Positions 24,466 through 35,448 of a stretch of 64,000 bases of DNA are shown piece by piece (the first letter of the stretch is position 1; each line of letters begins with the position of its first letter). A model generated the notes under the pieces. That model had not been told where the DNA came from. It saw nothing but the letters and a program-made list of their open reading frames with translations, and searched no databases. The position numbers and the translations under genes are program-made. The DNA is from an uncultured Oscillospiraceae bacterium. GTDB taxonomy: Bacteria; Bacillota; Clostridia; Oscillospirales; Ruminococcaceae. Location: contig CASEAH010000097.1 in NCBI GenBank assembly GCA_949285935.1, forward strand, positions 20,605-84,604, read 5' to 3'.

Positions 24466-25632
24466 TCATCCGCCCCGAAAAGCTACAATGAGGATGGTGG
24501 TGGAGATAATAACCAACAACGCATAATAAAGCAGCACCGCCGTCAGGATCCCCAGCGTGGAGGAAATCACTTTTAAAAGCTTGCTGATCTCCTGCACCCC
24601 AAACAGGCCGCTGATAATCCCTCCCAGGTTGATGATCGTATACCATACAGCCGTGCGCAGCAAAATGGGAAGAAATGTCATGGCCGTAATCGCTACGCCA
24701 AAGGCTCCCACCGTTCCCTTGACCAGTTGAATACAACCCTGAGCAGCCACAAACATGTCGGAAAGGGCTCCGCCCACTACAGGCACCAAACTTCCAATAA
24801 AAAATTTGGTGGTTTTGATGGCTACGGAATCACCGCTGGCTGCCACCACCGACTGGATGGTGAGCAATCCCACAAAAACTGTAAGAATCAGAGTCAGCGA
24901 CCATGTAACAAACGTGCGGATTCCTGTCACCGCTTCTCCCAAATGCATTTCCGGGCAAACCACCGAAATCAGAGACATGGCCAAATAGGCACAAAGCAGC
25001 GGAACAAAAGTGCCGGTGATGACCTGAGACGTGATCTGGCACATCCAGAAAACAAAGAGATTATAGGCCGCACCCGTCATAGGTTGTCCTGCAGCAGTCA
25101 CCACTCCGGCAAAAACAGGAATAAAAGTAAGAATAAACAAAGAAAATTCCCGGATTGCAGCAGTGGCGTCCACAATGCACTCCACAATTGGGTCGATGAT
25201 GATGCTGCTGATAAAAACACAGATGATTACATTGAAAATAGGAACAACCCCGCTCTGTCCCAGAGAGGTATTGAAGCTGCTCAAAACTGCGCACAGAATG
25301 ATGATACCCACCAAAGATGCCAGCATCCGAAGAGGAGCACCTGCGGTATTTTCAACGGTTTGCCATAGCTTTTTCAGGATGCTTTGTGGTGTAAAGCTTT
25401 TTACCATGTCACCAATATTTTCTTCTGTATCCGGCATCAGTTTCCGGGCGGACGGAGGAATCAAGTCTGTCAGCTCTCCTACTTCCTCCCCTTCCAGAAA
25501 TTCCTCTGCCTGTTCCTGATCGCTCAACCCCGGGGGCTCCTCCGTGTATGATGAAGACTCTGCCTGAGCCCAGACTGCATTCCCAAAAATCAGCATCACC
25601 GCTGCCAGGAGCCCGATTGCCGCTTTTTTCAT
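24466..25632 (-). CDS. spoIIIAE: Stage III sporulation protein AE
   Basis: A 388-residue polytopic membrane protein: signal peptide (1-24), acidic extracytoplasmic stretch, then about seven to eight hydrophobic helices ('GIIILCAVLSSFNTSLG', 'LILTVFVGLLTIQSVVAAS', 'FFIGSLVPVVGGALSDMF'). It is the presumed channel-like membrane subunit of the SpoIIIA complex. Length and topology match the family. Confidence 0.95.
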   Translation of the reverse strand: MKKAAIGLLAAVMLIFGNAVWAQAESSSYTEEPPGLSDQEQAEEFLEGEEVGELTDLIPPSARKLMPDTEENIGDMVKSFTPQSILKKLWQTVENTAGAPLRMLASLVGIIILCAVLSSFNTSLGQSGVVPIFNVIICVFISSIIIDPIVECIVDATAAIREFSLFILTFIPVFAGVVTAAGQPMTGAAYNLFVFWMCQITSQVITGTFVPLLCAYLAMSLISVVCPEMHLGEAVTGIRTFVTWSLTLILTVFVGLLTIQSVVAASGDSVAIKTTKFFIGSLVPVVGGALSDMFVAAQGCIQLVKGTVGAFGVAITAMTFLPILLRTAVWYTIINLGGIISGLFGVQEISKLLKVISSTLGILTAVLLYYALLVIISTTILIVAFRGG

Positions 25633-25643
25633 AGCACCCTCCC

Positions 25644-26033
25644 TTATAACTCCAGCAGCCGGGCAGATACCTCCAGCAGCCGCAAAAACATGGGAAGGCT
25701 CAACAGGAGCAGAGCTATTTTCCCCGCCAACTCCACCTTGGCCGCAATGGCCCCTTCCCCTGCGTCCTTACAGCTCTGGCTTGCCAGTTCGGTCAAAATA
25801 CAAACACCCAGGCATTTAAATACCATCGCCACCAATTCACTGTTGAGCATGGTATTGTCCAGAAGGTTTTCCAGCTGCTCCCGCACCTGAGAAACGCCTT
25901 CCAAAATGAAAAACATGACTGCGGCGCTGCAAGCCAGAGACAGAAGCATTGCGTACTCCGGCCTGTACTGCCGGAGCACCAGAGAAAGCAGCGCACAGAC
26001 CAGACAAAATACCGCCACGCCAAAAATATCCAT
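25644..26033 (-). CDS. spoIIIAD: Stage III sporulation protein AD
   Basis: A 129-residue membrane protein with about four hydrophobic helices, containing 'RPEYAMLLSLACSAAVMFF' and 'CILTELASQSCKDAGEGAIAAKVELAGK', typical of SpoIIIAD. It is thought to form a membrane part of the SpoIIIA channel with AC. The ATG at 26033 sits 5 nt after GGAGG; a GTG four codons earlier would overlap that ribosome-binding site. Confidence 0.94.
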   Translation of the reverse strand: MDIFGVAVFCLVCALLSLVLRQYRPEYAMLLSLACSAAVMFFILEGVSQVREQLENLLDNTMLNSELVAMVFKCLGVCILTELASQSCKDAGEGAIAAKVELAGKIALLLLSLPMFLRLLEVSARLLEL

Positions 26034-26050
26034 GAACGCCTCCACCTGTT

Positions 26051-26254
26051 TTACAACCCAAAGACGCTCTTTACCGTCTCAAACAAATTGCTGATCTCCT
26101 GGATCATCATCATCAGGACTACGATCAGTCCCGCCAGAGAGGTCAGCATGGCCTGCTCTTCTCTCCCTGAACGCAGCAGCACCTGATACAGTACCGAAAC
26201 AATAATGCCGATTGCGGCAATTCGGAAAATCAGATCCACATCCATGTCTTTCAC
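26051..26254 (-). CDS. spoIIIAC: Stage III sporulation protein AC
   Basis: A 67-residue protein with two transmembrane helices, matching SpoIIIAC ('DLIFRIAAIGIIVSVLYQVL', then 'GREEQAMLTSLAGL'). The start may be GTG 26254 (AAGGA 5 nt upstream) or ATG 26245. The smallest subunit of the complex. Confidence 0.93.
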   Translation of the reverse strand: MKDMDVDLIFRIAAIGIIVSVLYQVLLRSGREEQAMLTSLAGLIVVLMMMIQEISNLFETVKSVFGL

Positions 26255-26325
26255 CCCAGTCCTTTTTGATCCTGCGCCGGGCAGTTTTGGGAAACGGCTT
26301 CACGCGGGCTGTTTATGAGCGCCGG

Positions 26326-26832
26326 TTACAAAAGAAGGACCACTACTGCCATTCCTCCCAGAACCCCCAGTCTCCGGTAAAGCCCGCCGTACCGACGCAA
26401 CCGGTTTTCCTCCTCCTCCAGCCGCGCGGACAGTAACGCCTGAACCGAATCCAGCGTCACCATTTGAGTCTCCAGATCCCGGAACCCGATCACATCTTCC
26501 AGCGTTCTCAAAATATCGCTCACACCGCACTCTTTCAGTTCCGGGCACCGAGAGAGAGCCTCTTCCAAATTGCGCCCAAAATCATAGCCTTCTCCAAAAG
26601 CTTTGTCCAGTTCCACCACCAGGCAGTTCCTGCAAAAAGCCGTCTGCCTCCTCAGCAGTCTCACAATGTCGCCGGGACTGGCCCGCAGTCCCCGAAGCTG
26701 CACCTGGAACTGCCCCCAAAAGGCGAGGATCTCCCGGATCAGAGTGACCCTCTCCCGGAGCTTTTCCGCCTGCTGGAAGCCCATGCCCGTGCAGACTGCA
26801 AAAATCAAAAGAATTCCCGCTGTTTTCAGCAT
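26326..26832 (-). CDS. spoIIIAB: Stage III sporulation protein AB
   Basis: A 168-residue protein with N- and C-terminal hydrophobic helices and a helical middle resembling type II secretion/pilus assembly membrane proteins ('RERVTLIREILAFWGQFQVQL', 'RLEEEENRLRRYGGLYRRLGVLGG'). Part of the SpoIIIA complex, working with the ATPase SpoIIIAA. Its first 251 bp are also read in another frame by the extended spoIIIAA ORF. The ATG at 26832 is preceded by GGGAGG. Confidence 0.94.
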   Translation of the reverse strand: MLKTAGILLIFAVCTGMGFQQAEKLRERVTLIREILAFWGQFQVQLRGLRASPGDIVRLLRRQTAFCRNCLVVELDKAFGEGYDFGRNLEEALSRCPELKECGVSDILRTLEDVIGFRDLETQMVTLDSVQALLSARLEEEENRLRRYGGLYRRLGVLGGMAVVVLLL

Positions 26833-27772
26833 GCCAATATTCCTCCCTGCTCAGGACAGCTGCAACGGTGGATGGAGTTTGTGGAGAAGCCAGCAGCGCC
26901 ACCCAGGAAAACGCCTCGGTTTCCATCAGAGCCCGGATCATCCTGCTGCGCAGCAGCTCCTCCCTGCTTCCGCAATGGACCGTCACCAAAAAACGGACGC
27001 CGCAGCAAAGCCCGGCAGAAATCTGTTCCACCTCTGCCAAAGTTCCGATTTCATCGCAAATAACGATTTGCGGTGACAGGGTACGAACCGCCTGCTCAAT
27101 AGCGGCAGGTTTTGGCTGCCCGCAGATGACGTCGCAGCACAGCCCTACATTCCGCAGTGGTTCTCCGCCCTGCATGGCCGAAATTTCATACCGTTCATCT
27201 ATCACTGTGACCTTCCGGCAAGGCCCTGCTTCTCCGGAAGAAAGGCTTCTGCACAGGTCCCGCAGAATGGTGGTCTTTCCTGAGCCCGGAGGACCCGCAA
27301 TGATCCCTCCCACAAAAGGATCCACCCTGCGCATCAGTTCTTCCGCTGCTCCCCGAATCTCCCGGGAAACCCGGATGTTTAAAGAAGAGATGTTTCGAAA
27401 AGTCACCAGCCCTTCCCGATCCAAAACCGCACTGGCGCAAATTCCCACTCGATCTCCCCAAGCAGTGGTGATAAATCCCTTTCGGATCTCCTGCTCATGG
27501 GTATGTACCGTGTATCCACAAAGACGCACAAAACAGTCCTGCAGCATCTGGCAGTCTATGACAGTGCCGCAGGGCTTGTCCGACAATCTGCCAGAATCGG
27601 CAAATAAGTTTTGCCTTCCATCAAAAACAGAAACAGGACGCCCCACCCGCAGCCGGATCTCCTGGATCCGTTTCCGGTCCTGAGGAGGCAGTCCCCCCAG
27701 TATCACTGCAATGGGCTCCGGCAAAACCGCCAGTATTTTTTCCAGGTCTTTCTCCGCGCCTGCTTCTGTCAC
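26582..27772 (-). CDS. spoIIIAA: Stage III sporulation protein AA (ATPase), with aberrant C-terminal extension
   Basis: A secretion-type ATPase energising the SpoIIIA-SpoIIQ channel. Walker A 'GPPGSGKTT' is near residue 160, and 'VICDEIGT' (Walker B-like) and 'LVTVHCGSREEL' follow. The GTG start at 27772 has a perfect AAGGAGGTGA ribosome-binding site. The family normally ends near residue 310-320, about where spoIIIAB begins. Here no stop occurs there and the frame runs on, giving 396 residues; the last ~83 are Gly/Pro-rich and look like out-of-frame translation of spoIIIAB. Either the native stop was lost or there is an indel in the last codons. The N-terminal 310 residues are secure. Confidence 0.88.
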   Translation of the reverse strand: MTEAGAEKDLEKILAVLPEPIAVILGGLPPQDRKRIQEIRLRVGRPVSVFDGRQNLFADSGRLSDKPCGTVIDCQMLQDCFVRLCGYTVHTHEQEIRKGFITTAWGDRVGICASAVLDREGLVTFRNISSLNIRVSREIRGAAEELMRRVDPFVGGIIAGPPGSGKTTILRDLCRSLSSGEAGPCRKVTVIDERYEISAMQGGEPLRNVGLCCDVICGQPKPAAIEQAVRTLSPQIVICDEIGTLAEVEQISAGLCCGVRFLVTVHCGSREELLRSRMIRALMETEAFSWVALLASPQTPSTVAAVLSREEYWHAENSGNSFDFCSLHGHGLPAGGKAPGEGHSDPGDPRLLGAVPGAASGTAGQSRRHCETAEEADGFLQELPGGGTGQSFWRRL

Positions 27773-28363
27773 ATCCTTCACCTCCTTTTGTTCCTGTGTT
27801 ACTCCATATCTATGAGGGGCTGTCCACATTTAGAACCTGGGGCTCATACAAGCAATAAAATCCGCACGCCGTTTCTTGATGACGAGGATTTTTCTGATGA
27901 TGGCTTATGCATCAATACACGGCTCTGCGCAAGCTTTCCCATCCCATGGATTGCCCGCTGTGGCTGAATTTGCTGTAAACGGTTGGTCTTATAACTTACC
28001 GCCGGGAAAAGCCGTGCCTTTTTAAACACAGCTGCTCTTTGGAACTTTCTGATTCCTGTCCATTCCAAAGCAGCTTTTCTTCCAAGGTTCTGCATTCTTG
28101 CCCAATACCATCTTCCATACAAATCAGGACTATGGCCTGCATGGCCCTCCTCCCGATGCTCCAATTTGCAAATTCTCGCCTGTCATTCCACCTGTATCAA
28201 GTCCCTTCAGCTATTTGAAAAATACAGGGGACTCCCGTTATTCCTTTCTGCAGTTGAATCGTGTATTGGTCTACGTTTTTTACCCGGTTCGGACGCATTG
28301 GAGGTGTAGTGAAAGCTTTATGGGGGCGACGGTATCGTCGGTTGCTTTTTCGCAGAATCAAAA

Positions 28364-28434
28364 CCACCCGTTCAACTGGTGGTTTGCACCAGCCCTAAAA
28401 GGGCATATTACCGGCATCCGTCTTAAGACGCACT
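28364..28434. repeat. Tandem hairpins in the spoIIIAA-gatB spacer
   Basis: Three short palindromes in a row: ACCACC...GGTGGT (28363-28382), GCCCTAAAAGGGC (28392-28404) and CGTCTTAAGACG (28419-28430). They lie directly beside the repeat copy at 28449-28600. Adjacent hairpins of this type occur at the ends of some IS200/IS605-like elements and their non-autonomous derivatives, but no transposase is present. Confidence 0.45.
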
Positions 28435-28448
28435 AAACGTTACCTCGC

Positions 28449-28600
28449 TTGCCCCCTTGCCCTGCAGCCCATAAATGGGCAATCCCCGTTCCTCAAAAAT
28501 TTTATGGACGGCAATTTGCTTCTCATATCTCGTTTCGCTCGATACTTGAAGCTAAAGCCTTTTTACGGAATGCTTCCACCGGCAGAGCCGGTGGTTTCCG
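28449..28600. repeat. Diverged interspersed repeat, copy A
   Basis: Aligns by eye with 39200-39345: a shared 'CTGC-G-CC-TAAATGGGCAA' segment, then 'CTCGATACTTGAAGCTAAAGC' against 'CTCGATGCTTGGAGCTAAAGC', then a hairpin CCACCGGC-AGA-GCCGGTGG (28576-28594) followed by TTT. Shorter relatives lie at 34970-35042 and 38786-38852. Confidence 0.6.
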
Positions 28601-28612
28601 CTGACAGCAAAA

Positions 28613-28643
28613 AAAGAGACAAGTCCTATAGACTTGTCTCTTT
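28613..28643 (-). terminator. Rho-independent terminator of the ligA-gatCAB operon
   Basis: A 13-bp perfect stem (AAAGAGACAAGTC / GACTTGTCTCTTT) about 50 bp after the gatB stop, followed on the minus strand by a T-run. Confidence 0.9.
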
Positions 28644-28690
28644 CAAATTTTCTCTTAAATTGGGCTGTCAGGCAGAAGCACTTTTTCAGG

Positions 28691-30127
28691 TCAGCCCAGC
28701 GCCTTGGCCAGCAGCTCCCGCAGGATGGCAGGATTTCCCTGTCCCTTGGACAGCTTCATGCACTGCCCCACCAAAAAGCCAAGAGCATTGGTTTTGCCGC
28801 CTTTATAGTCGGCCACTACTTTGGGATTGGCTTCAATTACCTGAGCAACGATCCCTTCCAGAGCAGAAGCGTCGCTGATTTGGGCCAGTCCCTTTTCCCG
28901 TACCACATCGTCGGCAGTCTTGTCACTGAAAATGATCTCCTCCAGAACCGTTTTTCCGGCAGTGTTGGAAATAGTGGCTTTTTCAATGAGCGTTACCATG
29001 GCACAAAGCTTCTCCGGCGTCAGAGAAGTGTCTGCCAGGGAAAGGTTTTTCTCATTGAGGATACGGGAAACATCTCCCAGCAGCCAGTTGGAGATATTCT
29101 TGGGCTGGCAGCCTCCCGCCGCCATCGCCGCCTCAAAGAAGGCCGCTTTCTCCACGCTTTCCGCCAGAAGATTGGCGTCAAAGTAGGGCAAGCCATAGTC
29201 CTTCATATACCGCAGCAGCTTGGCGCCGGGCAGTTCAGGAATGCTGGCCTTCAGTTCCTCCAGCTTCTCCTCAGGGATCACAATGGTAAGCAGGTCAGGA
29301 TCGGGGAAATACCGGTAATCCTGGGCATCCTCCTTGGTGCGCATGACATAGCTTTCCCCTTCCAGATCGTCCCAGCGCCGGGTCTCTTGCCGAACCACGC
29401 CTCCTGCTTCCAGCACCTCCATCTGGCGGCGGGCCTCATAGTCAATGGCCCGGACCACGGCGGAAAAGCTGTTGACATTCTTCATCTCGCACCGGGTACC
29501 GAATTCCTTCTGTCCCTCCGGCCGGACGGAAACATTGACGTCACAGCGGATAGAACCCTCCTGCATCTTGCAGTCGGAAATATCCAGGTACTGAAGAATG
29601 GACTTGATGGAATCCAGATACGCTTTGGCTTCAGCGGAAGAACGCATATCCGGTTCGGAAACAATCTCAATGAGGGGGACGCCGCAGCGGTTAAAGTCCA
29701 CCAGGCTCCCCGCAAAGGTATCGGCATGGATCAGCTTTCCGGCATCCTCCTCAATATGGATCCGGGTAACGCCGATGCGCTTGGTGTGCCCTTCTTCATC
29801 CACAATGGCGTCCACATACCCGTGTTCGCACAAAGGAACGTCAAACTGGGAAATCTGGTAAGCTTTGGGCAGATCGGGATAAAAATAGTTCTTCCGGTCG
29901 GCCTTGCAGACGTTATTGATGGTGCAGTTCAGGGCATAACCCATGCGGATGGCGTATTCGGCCACCTTTTCATTGAGGGTGGGCAGAGTGCCGGGCATAC
30001 CGGTGCAGATGGGGCAGCAATTGGAGTTGACCTCCGAGCCAAAGGAGTTTTTGCAGCCGCAGTAGATTTTGGTTTTGGTATTCAGTTCGGCATGGACCTC
30101 CAGGCCGATGACGGTTTCATACTTCAC
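28691..30127 (-). CDS. gatB: Asp-tRNA(Asn)/Glu-tRNA(Gln) amidotransferase subunit B
   Basis: A 478-residue subunit of GatCAB that phosphorylates Glu- or Asp-charged tRNA and hands it ammonia from GatA. Features: 'VIGLEVHAELNT' at the N-terminus, a Cys-rich zinc/structural region 'CCPICTGMPGTLP', 'RKNYFYPDLPKAYQISQ', 'FNRCGVPLIEIVSEPD', and a C-terminal YqeY-like domain. It starts with GTG 30127 behind AAAGGAGG. It ends the ligA-gatC-gatA-gatB operon. Confidence 0.97.
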   Translation of the reverse strand: MKYETVIGLEVHAELNTKTKIYCGCKNSFGSEVNSNCCPICTGMPGTLPTLNEKVAEYAIRMGYALNCTINNVCKADRKNYFYPDLPKAYQISQFDVPLCEHGYVDAIVDEEGHTKRIGVTRIHIEEDAGKLIHADTFAGSLVDFNRCGVPLIEIVSEPDMRSSAEAKAYLDSIKSILQYLDISDCKMQEGSIRCDVNVSVRPEGQKEFGTRCEMKNVNSFSAVVRAIDYEARRQMEVLEAGGVVRQETRRWDDLEGESYVMRTKEDAQDYRYFPDPDLLTIVIPEEKLEELKASIPELPGAKLLRYMKDYGLPYFDANLLAESVEKAAFFEAAMAAGGCQPKNISNWLLGDVSRILNEKNLSLADTSLTPEKLCAMVTLIEKATISNTAGKTVLEEIIFSDKTADDVVREKGLAQISDASALEGIVAQVIEANPKVVADYKGGKTNALGFLVGQCMKLSKGQGNPAILRELLAKALG

Positions 30128-30146
30128 GATATGTTACCTCCTTTGG

Positions 30147-31604
30147 TCAAAGGGATGCCACAGGGCAGAGATTGCCGCGGATCTCTTCCAGAGCCCGGCT
30201 GGCACGGAAAAGCCGGTCCTCGGCAAATTTGGGACCGATAAACTGAAGGCCGATGGGCAAGCTGCCGGTGGGGCCGCAGGGAATGCTGATGGCAGGAAGA
30301 CCGGCGATGTTGACAGCAATGGTGCAGATATCAGCAGCGTACATCTTCAGAGGATCGCCGAAGTTTTCTCCCAGCTTAAAGGCCACCGTGGGAGAGGTGG
30401 GGGTGGCCAGCACATCGCACACCTCAAAAGCTCTGGCAAACTCGGCGGCGCAGGCCTTCTGGAACAGTTTTGCCTTATTGTAATAGGCATCATAGTAACC
30501 GGAACTGAGCACGAAGGTTCCCAGCATGATCCGCCGCTTCACCTCGTCGCCGAAGCCCTCACTGCGGGTCTTCTCATACAGATCGGTAAGCCCTTCAAAG
30601 TTTTCGGCGCGGTATCCGTATTTGACGCCGTCAAACCGGGCCAGGTTGGAGGATGCCTCGGCGGAAGAAATGATGTAATAGGCGGACAGGGCATAGTCTG
30701 TGCTGGGCAGGCTGACCTCCACCAGTTTGGCTCCCCGGCCTTCCAGCTCCTTAAGAGCGGCATGGATAGCCTCTTTTACTTCGCCGTCCACTCCTTCTCC
30801 GTAATATTCTTTAGGGATACCAATGCGCATACCGCTGACGTCTCCCGTCAATTCAGCGGCAAAATTGGGGTACTCCCGACGGGCAGAGGTTGCGTCCATC
30901 CGGTCATGACCGCAGATGGTGCCATACAGGGTGGCTACATCCTCCACCGTGCGGCCGATGGGGCCGATCTGATCGAGAGAGGAAGCAAAGGCCACCAGAC
31001 CATAGCGAGAAACCGAGCCATAGGTAGGCTTGAGACCGATGGTACCGCAGAGAGAGGAGGGCTGACGGATGGATCCGCCGGTATCAGAGCCCAGGGAAAG
31101 GACTGCTTCCCCTGCCGCCACACAGGCGGCCGAACCGCCGGAGGAGCCGCCGGGGACCCGTTCCAAGTCGTGGGGGTTACGGGTGGGGTGGAAATAGGAG
31201 GTTTCACAGGAGGACCCCATAGCAAACTCGTCCATATTCAGCTTGCCGGGCATGAGGATCCCCGCAGCCTCCAGCTTGTCCATCACCGTGGCGTTATAGG
31301 GAGGTACAAAATTATGGAGCATCCGGGAGGCGCAGGTGGTGGTCACGCCTTTGGTGCAGATATTATCTTTAATGGCCACCGGAATCCCCGCCAAAGGATG
31401 GATCTCTTCCCCGGCGGCGATGCGGGCATCCACCTTGCGGGCAGCTTCCAAAGCATTGTCCCGGGTCAGGCAAAGGTAGGAACCTACCCGGTCCTCCACC
31501 GCGTCGATACGGCCAAATACCGATTCGGCAATTTCCACCGCGCTGCACTTCTTGCCGGTAAGCATTTTGTGAAGCTGCGATGCGGAAAGTTCATAGAAAT
31601 TCAT
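30147..31604 (-). CDS. gatA: Asp-tRNA(Asn)/Glu-tRNA(Gln) amidotransferase subunit A
   Basis: The glutaminase subunit (485 residues) of GatCAB, releasing ammonia from glutamine. The amidase-signature Ser-cisSer-Lys triad is visible: Lys79 in 'PVAIKDNI', then 'PGGSSGGSAA' and 'GSDTGGSIRQP' near residues 150-180. It lies between gatC (18 bp gap) and gatB (19 bp gap). Confidence 0.97.
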   Translation of the reverse strand: MNFYELSASQLHKMLTGKKCSAVEIAESVFGRIDAVEDRVGSYLCLTRDNALEAARKVDARIAAGEEIHPLAGIPVAIKDNICTKGVTTTCASRMLHNFVPPYNATVMDKLEAAGILMPGKLNMDEFAMGSSCETSYFHPTRNPHDLERVPGGSSGGSAACVAAGEAVLSLGSDTGGSIRQPSSLCGTIGLKPTYGSVSRYGLVAFASSLDQIGPIGRTVEDVATLYGTICGHDRMDATSARREYPNFAAELTGDVSGMRIGIPKEYYGEGVDGEVKEAIHAALKELEGRGAKLVEVSLPSTDYALSAYYIISSAEASSNLARFDGVKYGYRAENFEGLTDLYEKTRSEGFGDEVKRRIMLGTFVLSSGYYDAYYNKAKLFQKACAAEFARAFEVCDVLATPTSPTVAFKLGENFGDPLKMYAADICTIAVNIAGLPAISIPCGPTGSLPIGLQFIGPKFAEDRLFRASRALEEIRGNLCPVASL

Positions 31605-31622
31605 GGGGCTTGTCCTCCTTAC

Positions 31623-33934
<2,312 letters not shown>

Positions 33935-34060
33935 CGGAAAAAGGGGCAATCTTCCATTCTTCCAGGCGGTGTCTCTCTTCGAATCGTCCGGGTTCTGCCT
34001 CTTTGGGTTGTTCCTATTGATTTGCGGCCCCATCTCCGCCCGCATGCAGGCTGATTTCAT

Positions 34061-34783
34061 TCATTCTCCGCTTCCGATTCCGGGGGCAAGCTGCTCCCCG
34101 GCTCCGTAGTCCTCAATAAGGCCCACCATGGGATCGGTCCCATCCCCAACCAAAGTATACGCCTGAGGCACCAGCCCCACAATCACCGTTTCAGCCAGAC
34201 ATACGCCGGTAGATACCTCTGTGGATACGCTGTAACCAGGGATAATGGCACTGATGGTCATTTTGACATTCAGCATCACCTGATGTCGGGTCTGGTTGAT
34301 ACCGGCGGAGTCAAACACGTTGGTAACCGACGTTTCAATATAACTTGCCGGAACCAAACGGATTTCTATCTGCGGACCTCTTCCGGAAAAAAGCGGGCCG
34401 CCGATCAGGGTTCCCAAAGGGACCCAGATACTTTCCTGCTGTAATCTGCCCACCTGGCTGATGATTCGCTGGGTGATGCTGGACTGGAGCCGGTTAAGAG
34501 CTGCCATATCGGTCTGCAAAGCGGTAACATCTCCCTGCTGGTTGGTATTCAGTTCCACCAGATCCCCATATTCCACCCCCAGTTCCGCTACTTGGGCATA
34601 GACCGCTTCATTCACCGCCTGCACCGCACAGGTATTGGCTTGATACGCTGCCATTGTTCGGATCACCGGGCGCAGCTGGGAATCAATTAAAAGGACCAGT
34701 GCTACAGGGATCAATCCCGCCAGAATCAGCCGCCGTCTCATCTGCCGTTTTTTGTTTTTTTTAAATTTTCGGCGGATTCTCAT
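34061..34783 (-). CDS. yunB: Sporulation protein YunB
   Basis: A 240-residue protein with a basic N-terminus, one transmembrane segment (about 19-36, 'LILAGLIPVALVLLID') and an extracytoplasmic domain containing 'INEAVYAQVAE'-like and 'ESIWVPLGTLIGGPLFSGRGPQI' sequences characteristic of YunB. In Bacillus it is a sigma-E-dependent mother-cell sporulation gene. It stands alone between ligA and a long spacer. Confidence 0.92.
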   Translation of the reverse strand: MRIRRKFKKNKKRQMRRRLILAGLIPVALVLLIDSQLRPVIRTMAAYQANTCAVQAVNEAVYAQVAELGVEYGDLVELNTNQQGDVTALQTDMAALNRLQSSITQRIISQVGRLQQESIWVPLGTLIGGPLFSGRGPQIEIRLVPASYIETSVTNVFDSAGINQTRHQVMLNVKMTISAIIPGYSVSTEVSTGVCLAETVIVGLVPQAYTLVGDGTDPMVGLIEDYGAGEQLAPGIGSGE

Positions 34784-34969
34784 GGCCTTCCCCCCATTTT
34801 TGCCCTTGCTGATACACTATATTCGCTGTCATTGATTTTGTTGAGAAAAAGCCCCGATCAGATTTTTTTCCTTAAGATGGAATGCTGGTCCAATGCGGGA
34901 ACTGCATTATTCAATATCTTTTGGGCGGGTATAGGTGAACTCCCTGTTATTTCTGTTAGCTCGCTGCAA

Positions 34970-35042
34970 GCAGTTTACTGCGCTGGGTGCCTGAAGCCAT
35001 GGATTTTTAAGGATTTTCTTCACCGCCGGAGCCTCCAACTTT
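34970..35042. repeat. Diverged interspersed repeat, copy D
   Basis: 'CGCTGGGTGCCTGAAGCC...GATTTTT...TTCACCGCCGGAGCC' aligns by eye with the core of copies A-C (TACCTGAAGC, a T-run, then a CCGGC/AGCC hairpin remnant). More decayed than copies A and B. Confidence 0.35.
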
Positions 35043-35304
35043 CCTTATGTAAATAAAAACCACCCATCATAACGGCAGGTTGACTTTATCTTATAGGAGT
35101 CTGCTGCTTACATGCGCCCTAAGGGGTGCTTGATTTCACCTCTCCTGAATCATTTACACTGCAACATGTAACCACATGCCCACTATTCTAACAGCAGATT
35201 TCCACTACCGACACCTTGCCGTTAGCGGTTCGTTGCCCCATCGGCTAAAGCCGAACTCTTTATGCGCCTTATTGGCAGCACCCACAGCTTTCCTCTACAA
35301 CAAG

Positions 35305-35350
35305 AAAATCGGCATCCTTGAGGGCCGTTGTGCCCCAAAATGCCGATTTT
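35305..35350 (-). terminator. Terminator of the THUMP methyltransferase gene
   Basis: An 11-bp stem AAAATCGGCAT (35305-35315) with ATGCCGATTTT (35340-35350), about 100 bp after the gene's stop; the minus strand ends in TTTTCTTGTTG. Confidence 0.8.
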
Positions 35351-35448
35351 ATCTTATTCTTATAAAAGCTTATTGCTCCTGCCGCCCCGGATCCGCCCAT
35401 GGAGCAGATGAATGTCGGGTAATTCAGCAAGAGACGGAAAATATCGCC

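Larger units (their letters stand above)
27773..28690. other. Long intergenic region between spoIIIAA and gatB
   Basis: About 900 bp with no convincing gene; open frames here are short and lack ribosome-binding sites. The right part (about 28364-28600) carries several hairpins and one copy of the diverged repeat family found also near 35.0 and 38.8-39.3 kb. The gatB terminator is at 28613-28643. The spoIIIA promoter (expected to be sigma-E-type) must lie here, but no confident match was seen. Confidence 0.6.
34784..35448. other. Long intergenic region upstream of yunB
   Basis: About 665 bp with no convincing gene. It contains a repeat-family copy (34970-35042), some short inverted repeats around 35050-35240, and the terminator of the THUMP methyltransferase gene (35305-35350). 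Confidence 0.55.

Noticed and set aside
27781-27880. Possible sigma-E promoter upstream of spoIIIAA ('TAAAT...CATAGATA' on the minus strand)
   Set aside because: Only about five of eight -10 positions fit the Bacillus consensus; too weak to call, although such a promoter is expected.
28098-28436. 112-codon open frame in the spoIIIAA-gatB spacer
   Set aside because: No ribosome-binding site, crosses several palindromes, no protein-like composition.
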